Below are positions 35,971 to 47,880 of a stretch of 62,000 nucleotides of DNA, piece by piece. The notes beneath the pieces are model-generated. The model was not told where the DNA came from, did no database searches, and worked only from the letters and a program-made list of their open reading frames with translations. The stretch's first letter is position 1. Every line of letters begins with the position of its first letter. Origin of the DNA: Gnetum montanum (lineage: Eukaryota > Streptophyta > Gnetopsida > Gnetales > Gnetaceae); assembly GCA_015680685.1 (NCBI GenBank), contig MNCI01018059.1, positions 369,008 to 431,007 of the forward strand. Direction: 5' to 3'. Made by a program: the position numbers and the translations under genes.

Positions 35971-37270
35971 CCATGGAGACAAACTGGTATAGTAGGATTT
36001 TTACCTATCTCCTCACCCAACAAACACCACAAGAGTTAAACCTTAAGAAGAAACAATAGTTTCTTCACCGAGCCAAGTACTTTATGGAGATCAATGGGCA
36101 ACATTACAAAGTGTGTCCCAATGGCTTGGTTCAATGGTGTGTTCCTGATATAGATCGACTATGAGTTCTCCAAGACACTCATGAGGGTCCTTGTGGGGGT
36201 GATTACGTTGGGAGATGAATGGCCATCAAGATCCTGCTTGTAGGATATTATTGGCCTACATTATTTCGGGACACCCATCATTTTGACCAATCTTGTGAGC
36301 ACTGTTAATGTGATGGGGGAATGATTGCTAGAATGGAGGATCTGCAACAATGGATTCAACCATTAGAACTCTTCAAAATTTGGGTAATTAATTTTATGGG
36401 GCTGATTACACCAATGTCCAATGGAAAAGCTTATATTATTGTTATTGTTGATTACCTAACAAAATGGGCCAAAGCAGTTGATGTTAAAGATTGTACATCA
36501 CCTATAGCTACATGATTTGTTCAACAAAAAATCATAAATAGGTTTGGTGAGCCGTGTGCAATTATTTTAGACAATGGTACACACTTCACAAGTGCAACTT
36601 TTCAGAAATTAATGCAATGCTTAAGGGTTGAGCATAAATTAACTACACCATACCACCTCCAAGCGAATAGTGAAGAAGAAGTCACCAATAGGGAGATTAC
36701 AAAGATATTGACAAGAACCATTAACAAGTTTAGGCAGGAATAGAGCACTAAATTGAATGATGCTCTTTGGGCATACTACTCCTTATGGAAACTTCCTACA
36801 GGCTACTCTCCCTATGAGTTAGTGTATGATAAATTACCAATGCTTCCATTCAAACTGAGCTCTGTACACTATCCACGACATGTGACCTCAACCTTGACCT
36901 TGATCTAGCATAGAAACAATGATTAGTAACCCTTAACTTGCTAGATGAAAACCGATTAGCTACCCTGTCATTTAATGAATTGCACAATGCCTTCAATAAA
37001 TAATGTCATAACCTAAGAATTAGGAAAGTTAAATATTAGCCAGGAGATAAGGTTCTCTACTTGAATCCCACACATGTGCCACTACGTACTAAATTTCAAA
37101 CACTATGGGAAGGACCTTATATTATTTATGCAACTTTTCCTTTAGGGGCCATGATAATATACAAACCTGAGAGCCTAGATAAGAAACTGTTGTTCAACTT
37201 GCAACAAAACAAACCTTTACAGGAGCTTAGGAAAGCTATACACATGCTACCTCTCTTGATGGAAAACTAG
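35970..37270 (+). pseudogene. integrase (element D), broken
   Basis: The zinc-binding part has GPCGGDYVGR and FDQSCEHC (36185-36305), with the His of GGHY replaced by Asp. The core reads [20 protein letters not shown] (Asn at the first catalytic Asp), then AIILDNGTHFTS (second Asp kept) and SEEEVTNREI (Glu kept at the third position, unlike the Lys in C). The linker YSPYELVYDKLP has a frame change near 36840. The GPY/F module LWEGPYIIYATFP is in the open stretch 37061-37270. Confidence 0.85.
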
Positions 37271-39243
37271 GCTCACTATTTTGGATCTCCTCCTTCCAAC
37301 TTAGTTGTGGGGGAGATGGCACTTATGCTAACCATTCTAGGCCCTCAGTTCTTTTTGAATTTTGGTTTTACACATTTTTGTTTTACACATTCTTTCAACT
37401 TTTCTTATTTTTTTTTTACACCATCATTCATGTTTTTACTATTTCTTTATTTGCCTAATTTACTTTTATTCATCATCTAATAAGTGCTCATGATGGTGGA
37501 TTGAATTATATCATATTGATTGCTAATGTTTGGTTTTTACCTTTGAATTATGATGTTGATATTAAGGTATGGTTCTTTTGGTAAAATAGGCAATGAGTCC
37601 ATGCCATCCACTCATCCATACAACTCTATGGTCTCCTTTCGCTTGGAACTATACAGTCCCCTTTTTCTAAGTAAACTTGTTAATGAATTGGTGGCTGGGT
37701 ATTTTCCAAACCAAGAAAAGATTCAAAGGATGAAAAGGGTGTGACTTCAAGGGGATTTGATGCATTGGTGCTGGCCATTCTCTTGAGTGCTTGGATGATT
37801 TTTCTTAGGTTTTCTACCATTTTGACATTGTTCAAATATTAGGAAGCTGAGTGAATAAAAATAAGTCTTTCCATGGTGTGGTTCTCATGCATAAACATCA
37901 AAAAAAGAGAGAGAAAAAAGAGAAAAATGTGAGAATTCAAAGCACACCCCTTAGACATAATAAAGCAATATGGGCTACAAGTGCTTGTTATGGCACTAGA
38001 AAGACATGTTACCCATGCCTGAAGGTTTCCTCTAACTAAGGCCCTTTCTTGCTTCCTACTTCTCCATCTCACTCTCCTTGGGATGGTGGTCGCTCTTTAT
38101 GAAAGCATTCTTGTTGCCTCAAGAGGATGGATTGGCCAAGTGTATTGATGTGAGCTCACTAAATGTGGTTGGTTTGAGTATGGATTTGGGATGAGTTCTA
38201 CTCAATTATCTTAACTATGAAATACACAAGGGTCTTTACACAACCTTGTTCTTGGGACTCCATTCCATTCTCTCCTGTCCATCTTTCTTCCCATTTTCCA
38301 CATAATTGTCGGTTTTATCATTAGTCCATTCTAGGTTGATGCATTTTTTTTCTTTGGTGAATTCTTGTGGGCAAGTTTTTAACTCTTACTTCTAAATGAC
38401 ATTTCTAGAGCCTACAGACTCTTTGGTTTATGGGTTTGTTAGGGCATAACAGTCATGAGCCTGCTCTGGGGAGGACCCACTGGGATATCTTTTTGGTCCA
38501 ATTATTAACTTCTATCCCTTAAACATTTTCTACAATCAATCATTTCTTGTTTTATCCCCATCCATGACATCCATTTTATTGGCATTTTCATTGATATTTT
38601 TTATCTTTCTTGTTCCTCATGTTTTTTCATCTTATAGCTACCGAAGGTTCACTCTTAGTCATGGGGGCCCTGGCACAAATTTTTCAGTTTTTTCCATTTT
38701 ACTAATTGCCTAACCCCTCCAACTTGGGTAGTTGCCAGTGATAAATCTCTAAACTAGTTTCTACCATAACCACAACTCAGCCAATGCGCTTAATATCAAG
38801 GCAAGGTATCAACTGCATTACTCATTTGTGACTGTATTGTGTTGCAAATGGCGATCATACAAACAATGGACTGGGCTTGGAGGAAGCACTCAGGATGGAC
38901 CAGAACTAGAGCATTTATGAAATGAGCAAGTTTGGTGGCATGGCTATGGATAAACAACGAAAGGTGCAATCTTGACATTGGCAGCAACACGCTCCATCTT
39001 CTTTCTCTTTCTTTTTCACTTCAAGATGCCAAATAAAGGCTTGGATATCATTTATGTACAAGTGTTCACCACAGTGGTCATGAAAACTAATGTTGTAATA
39101 TGCTTATTGATCCGTTCACTAGGCATGTTGAGTCTATCATCCCATTCCACTCCACTGTCAGTTGTCAATTAGTCAATAATCCCATACCTTCCCAATATTT
39201 TGTAAGGAACTCTTGGACAAGTTTTCATTCAGTCATGGGGATA
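37271..39243 (+). other. 3' noncoding block and PPT of element D
   Basis: Collinear with A, B and C. It contains the purine tract (37300-37319), a T-rich stretch (37360-37430), a GTGTGACTTCAAGGGGATTTG island (37739), the hairpin, GGGGAGGACCCACTGGG (38468) and a GGAAGCACTCAGGATGGACC island (38882). It ends with CAGTCATGGGGATA (39230-39243). No credible gene. Confidence 0.75.
37875..37948 (+). other. conserved 3' hairpin, element D
   Basis: GGTGTG (37875-37880) pairs with CACACC (37943-37948). TTCTCA pairs with TGAGAA, extendable by two G-U pairs. The loop is a long A/G run; the 3' arm bulge is TTCAAAG. Confidence 0.62.
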
Positions 39244-40252
39244 TGATGAGAGTGGTTACTCTAGCAGTTACTCTAATTATTAGAGTGGTTACTGTAGTAG
39301 TTATTCTAATTATTAGAGTGGTTACTCTAGTGGTTACTTTAGCAGTTATTTTAATTATTAGAGTGGTTACTCTAGCAGTTACTCTAGCAATTATTCTAAT
39401 TATTAGAGTGGTTACTCTAGCAATTATTTTAGCAGTTATTCTAATTATTAGAGCTGTTACTCTAATTATTAGAGTAGTTGCTTCCAAGTCTACAAATACA
39501 ATGCCCAGGTGCACAATTGGAAGGAAGTCTTTTAGGAGTCAAGTAGCGAAACTCTTGTATTCTATTTGAAAGTTAGAGTCTTTTCCAAGTGCCTGTAGCA
39601 GGAGGTCGAAGTGTGGATGGATTTTTATTCAAGCATTGATGTACCTAAGCACACCATTGTGTTGGTAATAAAGACGAGCTCTTTGATTCATCCCTGCAGC
39701 ACTTGAGATTTATTTTCTTATGAATTTCTTTTATTTTATTTTCTTATGCATTTAGTTTATTTTATGCACTTTACATTTATGTTATTAGCACAGTATTTCA
39801 TTTTGATCAATTAAGAAAATCGTTAAATTACACATGCACGACCACTTCGAGCATGCGTGTAATGTTTGGTAACCTAGTAACGATTAGCATTTGGTAATCC
39901 CAGTAGTGTTGCACTGGTTCAGGATGTGTATGAAAAGTGGGAATGGATGCTGGTGTTAGGATTAGTTAGAACTTAGTCAATGAGTAGTTAAGTTAAATTA
40001 GTCACTTAGTTACCTCTCTTCTTCCCTACTAGCATAGGACATAAAAACATAAAAAGCTATAAAAATTATATCCCTCAAGCTTACTTAACCATATAATCTT
40101 GACATATAGGTAAGCTTGGGAAGATAATGATCAACCAACCCATCCTTGTTCCACAAGGGCACATAAGCACTTAGTCCTTGGAATTCGACCGAATCGCGTG
40201 TGAAATGCTCATATTCGTATGGTTGAGCATAGGGGTACCTTGCCACTCATCA
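39244..40252 (+). repeat. 3' LTR of element D
   Basis: TGATGAG...CTCATCA, 1009 bases. The 45-bp array is at about 39250-39480. The TATA position is decayed to CTACAAATACAA. AATAAA is near 39668. By eye it is clearly diverged from the 5' LTR, mostly by transitions. Confidence 0.88.
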
Positions 40253-40531
40253 AAGGTTTATCAAAAAGCTCATATTTATTGCTGCACACACTACTGTGCT
40301 CAGGTTAAATACTATTCGAATAAAGATCCATACACTCTTGACTCCTATTGTGGGCACTTGGAAAAATATTGTAACTTTCAAATGACAAAACTGTAAGAGC
40401 TTCACTACAACTATGACAAGACATATCATAAACATGATGGGTGAGCACATATTTATAGGTGAAAACAAACACTACATTGATAAGGCCTAGTCAACAGGGC
40501 CTAGTCAACACAGCCAATTTACAATTCATCA
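40253..40531 (-). repeat. LTR fragment W (E-like), minus strand
   Basis: The minus strand begins TGATGAATTG (40531), has a TATA box ACCTATAAATA (near 40463) and AATAAA-like sequence, and runs into the R/U5 part. It is cut at 40253 by the end of element D. U3 has GTTGACTAGGCC repeats, a decayed form of the E-type GACGAGGCC motif. No adjoining internal region was recognised; 40532-40593 is unassigned. Confidence 0.6.
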
Positions 40532-40593
40532 ATCTCAAAAGAAATTTCAAAAGCTTTTTGGATCAGATTTGAGCTCACCAATATTCTTTCTTG

Positions 40594-40598
40594 CTCTT
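40594..40598 (+). other. target-site duplication of element E (left)
   Basis: CTCTT immediately before the 5' LTR, identical to CTCTT at 54073-54077 immediately after the 3' LTR. Confidence 0.9.
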
Positions 40599-41518
40599 TG
40601 ATGAGTCATTGTTGGTTGGCTACATTGACAAGGCTTTGTCAACACAGTCAACCATGCCGACAAGGCCCCATCGATGCATCTTATCCTATGTCAACGAGGC
40701 CTCGTTGATGCAGTGTCTATCTATCACCAATAAATACATGCCTACCAACTACATTTATGGAAATCTAGATTTTATTAGTAGTGAAGCTGTTACATCTTTT
40801 TCATTTGAAAGTTAGAATTTTTTCCCTGAACACCTGTAGTAGGAGTTATTGAGTATACAGATCTTTATTCAAGCATTGTTGTACTTGAGCACGATAGTGT
40901 GTGTGACAATAAAGATGAGCTTTCTGATAAACCTTGCAACACTTTGGATAGATTAACTATTTTATTCATGGATTTATTATTTTTAATTATTTATTAAATG
41001 CTTTCAATTAGTTATTAAATACTTTCCAATTATTACATTAATGAGACAATTAAGCGAGATAGATTACACACATAAGTATGACCACTTCAAGTGTAACATG
41101 TATTCGCTTAGTAATCCCAATAGCCTTATTGCTTGATACGCCCAATAGCATAGCACTTGGTTGCCCAATAGTGGATACGTGGGTTTAGGATGTGTACAAA
41201 AAGTAGGAATAAATACTTATGTTAGGATTAGTTAATTGCATTATTTAAATTAGTTAATCAAATCCCTTTTTTATCTATAATTCAAACACCCAACTATAAA
41301 ACATAAAAATGATAAAAATAAAATGCCTTAGTTATACTTAACCATGCCAACGAATGTCACAAGTGTAATTGGAAAGACAACGATTGACCTTAAGGCTAGA
41401 TTCACTTCCTAAAGGGCTAGTGCACTGGAAATGATAAAGTCTATGAAATTCGACTAGATCAAGTGTGAAAACTTTATGATTTGTATAGTTGGGTGTAGGG
41501 GTACCTCGCTACTCATCA
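40599..41518 (+). repeat. 5' LTR of element E
   Basis: TGATGAG...CTCATCA. U3 contains TCGACGAGGCC-type palindromic motifs in decayed form (40620-40710). The TATA is decayed to CCAATAAATAC (near 40727). AATAAA is at 40909-40914. The end GGTGTAGGGGTACCTCGCTACTCATCA matches the other LTR types. Confidence 0.92.
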
Positions 41519-41519
41519 T

Positions 41520-41537
41520 GAACACCATTGTCAGGGA
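41520..41537 (+). other. primer-binding site (tRNA-Asp), element E
   Basis: GAACACCATTGTCAGGGA, one base after the LTR. It is the same site as in F (TGGCGTCGTTGCCGGGGA) but heavily decayed, with nearly all changes G-to-A or C-to-T. Confidence 0.75.
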
Positions 41538-41672
41538 CTTTGTTTGTAGAACATTCACTATTTAAGTTTAAGTGAATATCATTATATTGTTGTACGAACT
41601 TAAAGGTCAATATCATTCCCACTATACATAGAATAATAAAAGAAAATTGATAATTTTATTTTATTTTGCAAA

Positions 41673-44220
41673 ATGTCTTCATCTTCTTGCAAGCTCGAAG
41701 ATACTAAACCATTGGTCCCATAAGAATGCAAGGTGATATACACTCATCTAGATGAGTTTGTGCCAAATTTCACCTTCATCCTACATCAAGATGAATAGAT
41801 GCCATGGCATGATATGGAGGAAAATGTCATCTTGCTTTCTCCCCTCCTCCCNNNNNNNNNNNNNNNNNNNNNNNNNNNNNNNNNNNNNNNNNNNNNNNNN
41901 NNNNNNNNNNNNNNNAAAAAAATCATTCTATGCCTAGGATGCTATTCAAAACCCTTAAGAAGTTGGACATAGTAGATCTTCACGAAGAATATGTTGTGAA
42001 TGGATATGACACACGGAACCACTATCCCATTGAAACACAAAGTAAGTGAGATAAACATCAAGAGAAACTCCATGAAGCTACAAAGGGATAACATTACACT
42101 AATCCCTTGTTCCTACTAGATTGAGTGGACAATGAGGATCCTCCCTTAAAAGGTTCTCAACATGAAGATTCTCTGCCCCCTACTACTGATGGTGAGGGTG
42201 TGAACCTAACCCTGTAATCAACTATTTATAAACTAGGATCAGGAAAGAGTGATAGCCAAGGTAGGGACTTGGGTAAACATTGCAACAATAAGGGATCTAA
42301 GGATGGTGATCATAATAAGCATAAGAGTGGTGGCAGACATCATGGTGACGGTGGCAGTCCACCTTCCTCTTCATCCTCTTCATCAAATTCTGAACATTCC
42401 TCTTCATCTAACGGTTCTCATGGAAGCCACCATTGAAACAATCGTGATGAAGGTGATTAACGAAATAACAATGACCATGAAGGCCACCAAAACCAAAGGG
42501 GTAGCCGAAACCATCATTGACATCATCAATGTAGCAATGATAATGAACCTTTATTGGCGACTCGAAGTATGCTCAACATTACAGAGGTAGTGAAAATCCC
42601 AACTAGGCATATGAAGGATAGTTGGATCAAGCACCTAAACATTAACAATATCCCAAGATTTGAGGGGAAATATAATTCTGATACTTAAACACATCTACAA
42701 GCTTTTCAAGATGCCTATGCTTTATAGAACATAGCGAATGAGTGGCAAAAACTCAAGCTTTTCCCAAGGACACTCATTAAGGAAGCTAAAAGTTGGTATC
42801 AATCCTTAGAAATATAATCTATCCAAAGATGGAGTACCATGTTATAGTTATTTAATGACAAATACCAGATGTAGTCCAAAGTGTTTAATTTAAGAAGGCA
42901 AATCCAATGCCAGAAACAGGGAGTATATGAACCCTTGGATGCTACCATGGGCCAATACTATTCACTCCAACACTAATGCCCTGGCCATGGTTACTCTCAG
43001 AGGGAACAACTTTGCCACATCATAGATGGGCTCAGAGCAAAAACAAGAAGAACCCTTAGGGTGTATGCCCAAGGAAGGTTGTCTGAAATGAGAGCTCATT
43101 AGATTTAAAGGTTAATTAAGAAGGTAGTAAAAGAATATAGTGAGCTACAAAAAAGGGAAAGTACTAAAGAGTATAATAGAGACCCCTCCATCAGAAAATG
43201 AGAGGTTCGATTTTGTGATAAGGAGGAGTGACCATTTGATGAAGTGATGAATAGAAAGGCCTTGACCATCCAAAAATTTGTTTTTAATATTTCAGCCAAG
43301 GTTGACTAGTTATAGGACTCTTTAGATGAAAAATTTCAAATTGCTTTGAAGATTGCTAAAGAATCCAAAGAGAAAAATAGTGATCACAAGTGCAGGAGGT
43401 GAAAAGAAGCTGAACGTGCCTATAAAAAAGGTAAGGGTAAAGCTACTATAGTAGGGGAAGTTATGGAATTTAACTCTAATGATGAAACTGAATGTGACAT
43501 ATGTCAATACAAACATCCAAAGGGATGTTGCCCTATGGTGTCACACTTACAAGAGTCTGGAGTGTATGCATTGAATCCTCACCTAGCATGTAGGCGAGCT
43601 CCAAGATGATTGCCTTACCCTCAAGGCAATCCAAGATAGTTCCACCAGCAACAATAAGCTTACTACCCAAGTGGAACTCCTCCACAACCTTATGAACAAT
43701 ACCAACAATGGTACCAACCACAATCGTGGGAAATGCCATCGCTAAGGTAGTAGTACCCTTATAGGCAACCAAATCCATATAAGTACTATGTTCAGTAGCC
43801 CATCTCCCCTATAAGTTCCACAAGTCATGCATCATTCCAGCATCATTATTACCCTCCAAAGTATCATCAAACACATTCACCATCTACCTAAGGGGAAAAC
43901 CCATATCTGTATCCTTATCATCCTCCACATCCCTCTACACCTACACCTCCACCTTCAACCTAATTACCTCCTACTCCATCTATGCAAGGTGAGATTCCTC
44001 CATAGCCACAACAACAAAATGCTACAAGGGTTATAAATTCATAACCAGTTTTTCAACTAAGTGGTCCAGATAATCGATCAAGAAAAAAACCTTTCTTCTG
44101 ACCCAACAGTCCTCTCCGGCCCTCACAATCTACTCCAGCTAATCATCCTACATCTCCATCACCCACATCCTTTGCACCAAACACCTTTTAGTATCCTTCA
44201 AACCAAGAGCCAACTAGGAT
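41673..44220 (+). pseudogene. gag polyprotein (element E), broken and gapped
   Basis: Start MSSSSCKLED 136 bases after the PBS. VPNFTFILHQDE (41760-41795) is the N-terminal domain; the N gap (41852-41915) follows. After it come LKKLDIVDLHEEYVV, a Gly/His/Ser-rich stretch (42290-42440), the capsid domain with NIPRFEGKYNSDT and LKLFPRTLIKEAKSWYQS (42640-42815), GHGYSQREQL (43000), CDICQYKHPKGCC (43490-43530) and a Pro/Gln/Tyr tail with YEQYQQWYQPQSW (43700-43730). Many CAG/CAA codons are now TAG/TAA. A piece of this tail reappears at 54740-54890. Confidence 0.85.
41852..41915. other. assembly gap (64 N)
   Basis: A run of N within the gag of E. Its true length is unknown, so the frame across it cannot be judged. 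Confidence 1.
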
Positions 44221-44830
44221 CCACACTGTAATGCTAACTCATGTTGTTTCTAACTGGATCAAGGTTGGCAATCTTCCTACAAAAACATCTGCCTGGGAAA
44301 TGCACTCATCTATTTACATATTACTAGAAAAGAACCATGCAAAGCTCTTCTTGACTTTCGTTCCAAAGTTAAACCTCATCTTCCATTACATGTATAAGGC
44401 CTGGAACCTACCACCTCTTAAGAAGAGCAACATTCATCTAAAATTAGCAAATTAGTCGATTACTGTCCTGTTGGAATTAATATAGGACATTGTGACCATA
44501 GTTTGTGGGTAGTCCTATCTTGCTAATTTTCTGGTAATCAAGATGAACTACAAAAATGACTTTCCTATCATGATGGAAAGGGCTTGGTTAAGCATAGTCA
44601 CTGCACGAATGGGTATAAGCGACCTATCTCTTTAAATATCTAAGGAAAATGAGCTAGGAAAGATTGAGAAGAAGCATATTCCATGCATCGCATACAACAA
44701 TAACAGGTGTAATTACATGCAAAAGATTTGATCCATCAAGAGCACATATATTAAGACATGTAATCAGTGTGCACAAGAAATTAATATTTAACGGTGTTTG
44801 TACGCAACAACCACAAAACAAGAAGGCACC
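44220..44830 (+). pseudogene. aspartic protease and linker (element E), broken
   Basis: MLTHVVSNWIKVGNLP precedes the protease. The active-site region reads KLFLTFVPKLNLI where F has ALLDSGFGVNLI, so the catalytic Asp is gone. Downstream, KAWNLPPLKKSNIHLKLAN and the DIVT.VCG segment are recognisable. The Cys linker keeps RCNYMQ and one later Cys. This protease could not be active. Confidence 0.7.
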
Positions 44831-46560
44831 TAGTGGCTGATAGCTAATTCTAATAGCAACACAATATGCATGGAACTAATTGAGAGTTTAACTTATGTGT
44901 ATGTTGAAGGCATGGACAAAATTGAATAAGTTCATTCCCAACTCTTTAACGAAGATAATGATACCTATTGGGGAGAGTTGGAGATCCCTGATCACTTCAA
45001 GAAAGAGCCCTTAAAGCTAAAAACTTTACCAACCAGTATGGAGTATGCATTTTTAAAGAATGCTAAACCGATCACCATTAATGCCAAACTTGCTCTTGAG
45101 CAAAAATAAAAGTTATTGAAGGTGTTGAATAAATGGTCAACAGCCTTTGCTTGGTCATATCTAAAGCTAACAGAAATCAATCTAAGGATATGCCAGCATC
45201 ACATCTGCATTGACCTGGCCATGAAGCCTAGAAGGCAACTGCAAAGACAGCTGAACCCCAAATTAAAGCAAATAGTCAAGGAGAAGATAGAGCAACTCCT
45301 CAAGGTGGGGTTCATCTATCTAATCACAAATAGTGAGTGGATTAGCCCACTTGTAATTGTACCAAAGAAGGATGGAAAATGGTGGGTTTGCATCAACTTT
45401 AGGTTATTGAATATGGCAAAAATTAAGGATCACTTTTCTTTGCCATTTTTGGATCAAGTATTAGACACCATATCTGGGCATTGTTATTATAGCTTTTTGG
45501 ATAGTTATAGTGGCTATAACCAAATCCAAATTACATCCAAAGATTAGGCCAAGAAAACATTCACGAGTCCCTAGGGAACTTTTGCATACTGTAAGATGCC
45601 ATTTGGCCTATGCACTGCCTCTGCAACATTTCAATGCTTGGTCTTAAGTATCTTTCAATAACAAATTGGTAGTGGTGTTGAAGTCTTCATAGATGACTTC
45701 TCCACCTATGGAGCTACCTTTGAACAAGCCTTGAACCAACTTGAACAAGTGTTGAAGACATGTGTTGAGACAAATTTATGGCTCAACTAGTAAAAGAGCC
45801 ATCTCATGGTCCAAGAAGGCATTGTGCTAGGGCATCGAATTTCACAAAAAGGGATTCATCTAGACCTAGAAAAGATAAGGGTCATCCAAAAAATAACACG
45901 GTAGCCAGAGATCACTAAAGATGTTTAGTCATTCCTTGAACACACTAGTTACTACTAGCATTTTATTGAGAGTTTCTCTAAGATTGTAAAGCTGTTGGTA
46001 TAACTTACAAAGAAAGATACACCTTTCATTTGGACCAAGGAATGTGAACATGCATTTCAACAATTAAAGGAGAAACTCAGGAAAACACCAATCCTACGAG
46101 CACCAAATCGGTCCAAACCATTTCATATCATGACAGATGCATCTAACTATGCTTTGGGGGTAGTGCTCACATAAATGGATGATAAGAAACATCCATATTA
46201 TATCCACTACACAAGTCAAAGCATTGTGGGAGCATAGTTAAATTACACCACCATAGAGAAAGAATTAATGGTAGCGGTATACGTGTTAGAAAAGTTTAGG
46301 CACTATGTGCTAGGTTACAAAGTGTTTGTGCACATGAACCACAATGCAATTCACTTCCTCATGAATAAGTTAACGGTGAGCCCTCATGTCATATGGTAGC
46401 TTGTGATCTTGTGGGAATTCAATCTCACTATGGTAGATCGAAAAGGAATCAAGAATGTGGTCGCTAACCACCTTTCTTGCTTAAGATGGGATAATAAAGA
46501 GGAGGAGAGTCCACTCTCTAATCAATTTCTAGATGAACTCCTCTTTATTGGGGCAATCAG
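44830..46560 (+). pseudogene. reverse transcriptase and RNase H (element E), broken
   Basis: A 143-codon open stretch (45116-45547) contains the pre-RT segment, FIYLITNSEWISPLVIVPKK, VCINFRLLNMAKIKDHFSLP and YYSFLDSYSGYNQIQ. The catalytic segment is VFIDDFSTYG (near 45690), with both Asp kept. A TAG lies where A and C have Trp in LNWQKSH; F has the same stop. The thumb is badly decayed (45880-46000). RNase H has TDASNYALGVVL, KFRHYVLGYKVFV and a DHNA-like site with the Asp altered (HMNHNA), ending with VVANHLSCL (46460). Confidence 0.87.
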
Positions 46561-47880
46561 TGAACAAATTCCTAAAAAAGAAACATGGTATAATGGCATC
46601 CTCACATATCTTCTCACTCAAGAGATGCCACAAGACTTTGATTTTAGAAAAAAGCAACAATTTCTTCATCGAGCCAAATACTTCATGGAAATCAATGGAC
46701 ACCTTTACAAGGTGTGTGTTGATGGCATGATTCGTTGGTGTGTCCTTGACAAAAATCAACTACACATTCTCCAAGATGCTTACAAAGGGCCTTGCAGAGG
46801 TCACTATGCAGGGAGATGCATGACCATAAAAATCTTGATGGCAGGATACTATTGGCCTACAATCTTTAGGGATGTCCACCAATTTTTCAAGTCTTATGAA
46901 GATTGTTAACATGACAAGGGGATGACCACTCGCATGGAAGGTCCTCAATAGTGGATTCAACCACTAGAACCTTTCAACATATGGGGTGTTGACTTCATGG
47001 GTTCCATCACACCCATGTCTAACAAGAAAGCATATATTATAGTAGTAGTTGACTACTGCACAAAATGGGTAGAAGCAGTAGTCGTTACTGATTGTACATC
47101 ATCCATTGCTACCAAATTTATACAACAAACTATCGTGAATAGATTTGGGATGCCATGTTTACTAATTTCTGATAGTGGAACTCATTTCACAGGTGCCACA
47201 TTTAGAAAATTAATGTAATGTTTAGGGGTAGAACATAAATTAACAACACCTTATCACCCCCAAGCCCATGGGTAAGCAAAGGTAACCAACTAGAACATTA
47301 TAAAAATACTAATGTGAACCACTAGCAAATATCAAAAGGACTAGAATACAAAACTTAACGATGCTCTTTGGGCTTATCATCCAACTTGGAAACTTCCTAT
47401 TAGGTATTTTCCCTATGAGTTAGTGTACGGGAAACTTCCAACACTCCCAATTCAATCTGAGCTCCGTATACTCTCAACGGCCTGTGATCTAAACCTTGAC
47501 CTAAGTTTAGCACAGAAGGAAAGATTGATCAATCTAAACATGCTAGAAAAAAGTTGCTTAGTGCTCCTATCCTTGAATGAGGTGAACAAGGCATTCAATA
47601 AGCAACATCATGACCTTAGAATCAGGAAAGTAAGACTTCAGCCAAGAGATAAGTTTCTTTACTGGAATCCCAAACATGTATCCTAAAAGATAAAATTCCA
47701 AACATTATGGGAGGGATTATATATAATTGATCAAACCTTTCCCTCTGGGTCCATGCTGATCTACAAACCTGACAGCCCAAATAAAAATCAATTGGTTAAC
47801 ATCCAACAAGTGAAACCTTTCCTAAAACCAAGATAGGCCAGTGTAAATACTGCCTCAATAGATGGACAACCATGTTCTAT
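46560..47880 (+). pseudogene. integrase (element E), broken
   Basis: The zinc-binding part GPCRGHYAGRC...SYEDC is largely present (46790-46905). The core keeps GVDFMGSITPMSN (first Asp) and LLISDSGTHFTGA (second Asp). The third position is Lys in AKVTN. The linker has PYELVYGKLPTLPIQSELR (47413-47470), and the GPY/F module has become LWEGLYII (Pro lost). Stops break it at former Gln/Trp codons. It contains the best-preserved integrase core in the window. Confidence 0.85.

Larger units (their letters stand above)
29981..40252 (+). mobile_element. Ty3/gypsy element D, complete between LTRs
   Basis: 5' LTR 29981-30992, PBS 30994-31011, gag from 31129, protease, RT, RNase H, integrase to 37270, 3' noncoding block with hairpin, PPT 39230-39243, 3' LTR 39244-40252. 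Total about 10.3 kb, same family as A and C but on the opposite strand. Flanking pentamers differ (GTGTC left, AAGGT right), and the flanks belong to unrelated sequences. The present ends are therefore not those of one clean insertion. Confidence 0.9.

Noticed and set aside
41752-41937. 61-codon ORF across the N gap
   Set aside because: Its frame depends on an arbitrary gap length; it is part of gag of E.
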